From: Bacteroidia bacterium
GTDB lineage: Bacteria; Bacteroidota; Bacteroidia; Bacteroidales; Azobacteroidaceae
Assembly (NCBI GenBank): GCA_025999115.1
Contig: BNWW01000020.1
Span: 1-36,945, forward strand
Length of the DNA stretch: 36,945 bases
Reading direction: 5' to 3'
Part shown: positions 33,485 to 36,945 of the stretch, piece by piece
Position numbering within the stretch: the stretch's first letter is position 1
Layout of the letters: each line of letters starts with the position of its first letter
Program-made: the position numbers and the translations under genes
Notes under the pieces: generated by a model
Databases searched by the model: none
What the model saw: the letters and a program-made list of their open reading frames with translations, nothing else
Told to the model about the DNA's origin: nothing

Positions 33485-33515
33485 CTCGCAATTACTTTTG
33501 TGTGATAATTGCGAG
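33485..33515 (-). terminator. Hairpin terminator after the C25 peptidase gene
   Basis: CTCGCAATTA and TAATTGCGAG form a perfect 10-bp stem with an 11-base loop, 22 bases past the peptidase stop. The minus-strand flank is T-rich but interrupted, so termination may be partial. Confidence 0.6.
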
Positions 33516-33536
33516 TTTATGAAAGTTTTTGTCTTG

Positions 33537-35873
33537 TTATTTCACCACTTCAAAAGTAGCGCCTAATGCGCATTCGAAACCCGGTTCAAAAACGACATTT
33601 TCGGCGGCATCGAAAATTACGTTGGCATTGTTGGTAATCAGGACATTGCCTTGCGGGAGGGTGTTGGTTACGTGGTGGCCGGCATAGATGTGTCGCCCCT
33701 GTATATAATAATCATGATCTAATGTCAAATTTTGTATATACACATCTTGCGGATAGGTATATGGAATAAAATTATGCTTGGTTATCGTAACATAATAGGG
33801 AACATTTACTCCGGTAAAAGTATAAGAAGATACATTATCAGCCACTTCAAAATAAGATATTCCGTAATCCATACTCATGAGGGCAATTTTACAACCGGGA
33901 ATACCGCCTGTATTGACTATTACACTGGTGCCAATTTGAGTAACCGATACGGAATTAAAATAAGACGGAATAGCTGTCCACATCTCCATCTCCGGACAAC
34001 CTAATAAATTATGAGAATATTTTAAAGTTTTATTAGTCGTATTATTCAAAGATGTAGCTTCTGCAATACCTATGTTATAATTCCCATTATTAATTGCTGT
34101 ACCAAAATATTGCATCAAAACAGGCGAACTGGCCGTATATCCGTTTCTTGTATTTCCTAAATAAGCTACACTGCCATTCTTTGATAGGATTGTAAAACTT
34201 TTACCTAAATTGTCTAAATGATTGGTATGTCCTCCAGAACCTAAATCATCGAAAGGCATGGTTTCGCATGATATAGAATAATTAATATTGGGAGAATGGT
34301 GATTCTTCATCACAAAACTACCCCCTTCATAATATGCACTACTATTGTCATAATGATAACTATTAGCAAAGAAAAGCCTATACCTTGGTTCGGTATTTAC
34401 GCCTTGCGAGGCAATTCCTACTGTACATTGAGAACCATGTCCCATAAAACTGACTAATCCGTAATTGTTATTAAATTCGTTGGAAATATCAATTCCCGTA
34501 GGGAATTGAGGACGTCCTGGCGAATTATAATTTGCAGATCCATTGTACATTTCATTAAATACAGTATGAGTACTAAAATTGGGGAAAGCACTAATAACAG
34601 ATGCTATGCAATTTGCTTGTTGCATTTCATCTGCTTGCGTGTAGAATGCTCTATTTAAATAAGACAAATTGCCATTTCCCGGATTTTTTTCGTACCGAAT
34701 CAATTTTTCCACCCAATTTTCAATATGTTGAGGTACTGAACATAAAATACGTCCAACAAATATTTCCACCATATAATCGGGATTATCATTTGTTGGTTCT
34801 CCATATAAATTATCATTATCCACATTCCAGTCTCCATTGAAATCTGCAAAATACAAATCCGTAGGAATTGTATAGTCCCAAACATTTTGATTATTAACAG
34901 AACACCCTATTCTAATAGGGACATTATTTTTATCTCCGGCCAATAATGCATACATAAGATTGTTCCCGTATGCTTCAAATAAAAATTGTCTTAATTTACC
35001 AGCATCATCATAAATTCCGGATATCAAATCGCCGGTATAATGAGTTCGGATATATTCCATGGTAACAATACCAATGTTAATTCCTTTTCGTTTTTTCCAT
35101 GCTATAAAACGTTTAAAAGAGGGGGCTAATGCTTCAGTTGTTACTACAACATATTCATAAGTCAATTCATCCGGCAGATTGGAAGTTGTTCGTAATATAT
35201 CAACATTATCAGAAGAAAAATCGTTTTGAATATCTTGTGGATTAACTACCATTCTTGATAAAAGTTCATCATATTTTTTCCGGATTGACAAATTTCTGTG
35301 ATTTTTTATTTTGTATGGTTCTATTGTTTCTTTTTTCAGCTCTTTTTTAAAATTTATCTGAATGTCAAATGAAGAAAAAAACAATAATTCATTTTGCAAC
35401 GCTTTATATTGAAATGGGCATACATTCAACGAAACAATCCGATTTATATAATCATAATATCCAATATCGTTAATTTTTATTTGCTGTTCAGGATAAGACA
35501 CATCTCTTTCGTAAATATTTGTCCTCGGCAAAACAAATGCTTTTGGCTCTGTTTCCTTTATAGGAATTTCCCCTTGAAAAGGTAATATCGCTTTTTTTAA
35601 TTTAAATGTTTGAATTACCGGATTTTTAATAAAGATACTATCTATCGTACTATTTTCGGGCAAATATACATGAATAGTTGTTGAAGGTATCATAGGAGAG
35701 CCTTCATCCATATTGGCGATAAAACACAAATTGTCAAACGGAAGTATCTCTACATACTCTCCTTTAATTTTTGAATCTTGCAAATAAATATCTTTAAAAG
35801 AGACAGGATGTATTATCTGTCCTATGAGTAATATCGGCTGTAATAATCCAATCATAACAATTATTGTTTTCAT
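33537..35873 (-). CDS. C25 (gingipain-family) cysteine peptidase
   Basis: The 778-residue exported protein has a short signal peptide (MKTIIVMIGLLQPILLIG), a ~200-residue propeptide-like beta region, and a C25 domain at ~235-625. The catalytic His479 is in VSFMGHGSQC and Cys536 in YSISCETMPFDD. DxxG-rich blocks (FNGDWNVDNDN, EIFVGRI) resemble the gingipain caspase-like fold with its bound calcium sites. An Ig-like segment follows. The last ~70 residues (GNVLITNNANVIFDA, then VVFEPGFECALGATF) resemble the 3-coathanger stack repeat rather than a type A sorting domain. It is co-transcribed with the gene at 35881 (7 bases apart). The substrate is not predictable. Confidence 0.9.
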   Translation of the reverse strand: MKTIIVMIGLLQPILLIGQIIHPVSFKDIYLQDSKIKGEYVEILPFDNLCFIANMDEGSPMIPSTTIHVYLPENSTIDSIFIKNPVIQTFKLKKAILPFQGEIPIKETEPKAFVLPRTNIYERDVSYPEQQIKINDIGYYDYINRIVSLNVCPFQYKALQNELLFFSSFDIQINFKKELKKETIEPYKIKNHRNLSIRKKYDELLSRMVVNPQDIQNDFSSDNVDILRTTSNLPDELTYEYVVVTTEALAPSFKRFIAWKKRKGINIGIVTMEYIRTHYTGDLISGIYDDAGKLRQFLFEAYGNNLMYALLAGDKNNVPIRIGCSVNNQNVWDYTIPTDLYFADFNGDWNVDNDNLYGEPTNDNPDYMVEIFVGRILCSVPQHIENWVEKLIRYEKNPGNGNLSYLNRAFYTQADEMQQANCIASVISAFPNFSTHTVFNEMYNGSANYNSPGRPQFPTGIDISNEFNNNYGLVSFMGHGSQCTVGIASQGVNTEPRYRLFFANSYHYDNSSAYYEGGSFVMKNHHSPNINYSISCETMPFDDLGSGGHTNHLDNLGKSFTILSKNGSVAYLGNTRNGYTASSPVLMQYFGTAINNGNYNIGIAEATSLNNTTNKTLKYSHNLLGCPEMEMWTAIPSYFNSVSVTQIGTSVIVNTGGIPGCKIALMSMDYGISYFEVADNVSSYTFTGVNVPYYVTITKHNFIPYTYPQDVYIQNLTLDHDYYIQGRHIYAGHHVTNTLPQGNVLITNNANVIFDAAENVVFEPGFECALGATFEVVK

Positions 35874-35880
35874 ATTCAGT

Positions 35881-36783
35881 TCATTTAATAATTATTTTTT
35901 CAACATATTCATATCCATTTCCATCAATAATTTTAATGAAATAGATTCCCGATGCCCAAATAGAGCAATCCAAAAGGAATTTCAATTCATTATTATATTC
36001 TTTTTTTCGCACCATTCTACCTTGTGTATCAAACAACTCTATCTTCAGCAAAGGGTATTGAGATACAATATTTAATGTTTGGGTTAAAACGTCAAAGAAA
36101 GTTGTAATTATATGCGGTTCTGTTTGTAATTGTTTAATAGTCAGTATAGACGGGCAATCGGTAAAATCGGGGTCTAAATACATTAACTCATTGTTTTGCA
36201 TAAAACAGATTATCCGTGTTCCCTGATAACTGATAGAAGTTGGAATAGAATGTATTGATGAAAATAATCCACTGATATTGCCGATTCCTTCAATACAATA
36301 AGGATTTCTGAAAACCGAATGATTAGAAATATATCGTTTATGCTTATATCCTCCTATTTCAACCGAATCGACAACATCAATAAGGTACGAATCTTCCCCG
36401 CACCAATGAAGATAATCGCCTGCCTCCAAACTAAAATCGTAAAGTAAATAATCTTCTTCGTTAGCTATGCAAAAAGGGAAAGATGCACCTTCTTGCGGTA
36501 ATCTAAAAAATACTTGCTTTCCTTCAATATGAATAAAACCATCCAAATGCTTGTTTGTGGGGTTTGCATGATAGGTCGTGTATATTTTACTCCTTTTTAC
36601 ATTATCAATAACAGTATCTCCTTCAAAAAAATGAGTGTAATAGATTGTATCTCTCCAATTTTCGTCTTCTCGAAGTTCGACTTCCGTCCATTTTGCATTT
36701 TCCAAAGGGAAAGTCGTATAGGCATATATCGGCAAATTTCCGATAGTAAGCAATATAAATGCGGTTATTATCAATTTTTTCAT
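35881..36783 (-). CDS. Secreted protein with T9SS type A sorting domain
   Basis: The 300-residue protein has a signal peptide (cut after PIYAY). Its middle, ~200 residues, has scattered Trp/Tyr and paired Cys, typical of short Bacteroidota T9SS cargo with no named domain. The final ~75 residues (LKIELFDTQGRMVRKKEYN, then WASGIYFIKII and VEKIIIK) are a clear type A sorting domain. It lies 7 bases before the C25 gene and 13 bases after the stop of the truncated upstream gene, so the three are one transcription unit. Function unknown beyond export. Confidence 0.85.
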   Translation of the reverse strand: MKKLIITAFILLTIGNLPIYAYTTFPLENAKWTEVELREDENWRDTIYYTHFFEGDTVIDNVKRSKIYTTYHANPTNKHLDGFIHIEGKQVFFRLPQEGASFPFCIANEEDYLLYDFSLEAGDYLHWCGEDSYLIDVVDSVEIGGYKHKRYISNHSVFRNPYCIEGIGNISGLFSSIHSIPTSISYQGTRIICFMQNNELMYLDPDFTDCPSILTIKQLQTEPHIITTFFDVLTQTLNIVSQYPLLKIELFDTQGRMVRKKEYNNELKFLLDCSIWASGIYFIKIIDGNGYEYVEKIIIK

Positions 36784-36796
36784 CTCATACTTCTTT

Positions 36797-36945
36797 TTAT
36801 TTCGTCAAAATCATCCGTTTCGTATCCACTTCCTTACCATCCACAACCAAAGAGTATAAATACATCCCCGCCGCAAACTCCGAACCTTGAATCGTAATTT
36901 GATTGGAGTTCTTTGCTATATCAATCTTTTTCAACATCGTTCCCT
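36797..36945 (-). CDS. C-terminal end of a T9SS-type or tail-fibre-like surface protein (cut by window)
   Basis: The last 48 codons of a minus-strand gene end at TAA 36797-36799. They read SNQITIQGSEFAAGMYLYSL with KEVDTKRMILTK, a very common end of Bacteroidota surface proteins with T9SS or tail-fibre-like domains. The start lies outside the window. It precedes the 35881 gene by 13 bases, suggesting co-transcription. Confidence 0.85.
   Translation of the reverse strand, partial: GTMLKKIDIAKNSNQITIQGSEFAAGMYLYSLVVDGKEVDTKRMILTK

Overview
The window comes from a Bacteroidota chromosome, most likely order Bacteroidales. The grounds are: several -7 elements of the form TAnnTTTG with an upstream TTG or TTTG; no Shine-Dalgarno sites; a TonB-dependent receptor with a carboxypeptidase-like N-domain; type IX secretion (T9SS) C-terminal tails; a long 30S protein S1 with an acidic, Pro-rich N-terminus; clostripain-, streptopain- and gingipain-type cysteine peptidases; and a MurNAc kinase/MurQ pair. 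No rRNA, tRNA or CRISPR array was seen.

Left end (1-6369, + strand): the 3' part of a large RHS/YD-repeat polymorphic toxin ends in a WHH-type HNH nuclease tip and is followed by a DUF2019-like immunity gene. After it comes a graveyard of displaced toxin tips. The first is a 25-codon piece paralogous to the live tip, followed by a chimeric immunity gene. The second is a tip tail followed by an Imm11-type immunity gene. The third is a tip tail with no immunity gene. The Imm11 cassette lies between two ~240-bp direct repeats full of short hairpins. Next to it is a decayed REP-associated Y1 transposase element with ~120-bp inverted repeats.

Middle left (6362-14130): a compact minus-strand operon joins agmatine breakdown (aguA, aguB) to MurNAc salvage (BadF-type kinase, murQ), with 4-bp overlaps. 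Divergent to it are a TolC-family outer-membrane protein, an ECF sigma operon (DUF6249-like, sigma, small membrane partner) with a plausible self-recognised promoter, a 55-residue 2[4Fe-4S] ferredoxin with its own promoter and terminator, and a DUF4380-like lipoprotein.

Middle (14235-23575): a TonB-dependent receptor has a perfect 14-bp palindromic operator candidate upstream. A right-handed beta-helix-like lipoprotein that may be its partner lies 4.9 kb away. Between them sit a minus-strand operon of two cysteine-peptidase genes with a small lipoprotein (C10 peptidase, lipoprotein, frameshifted C11 peptidase), a defective IS5-family element with a 4-bp target duplication 18 bp upstream of the C10 start, and a possible structured RNA.

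Right (23631-36945, all minus): a TlpA-like thioredoxin protein, a 1138-residue Ig-like/FISUMP surface protein with a strong promoter, rpsA, a BspA-type leucine-rich-repeat protein with a T9SS tail, and a likely co-transcribed set of T9SS cargo: a C25 gingipain-family peptidase, a type A sorting-domain protein, and the tail of another cargo protein cut by the window edge.
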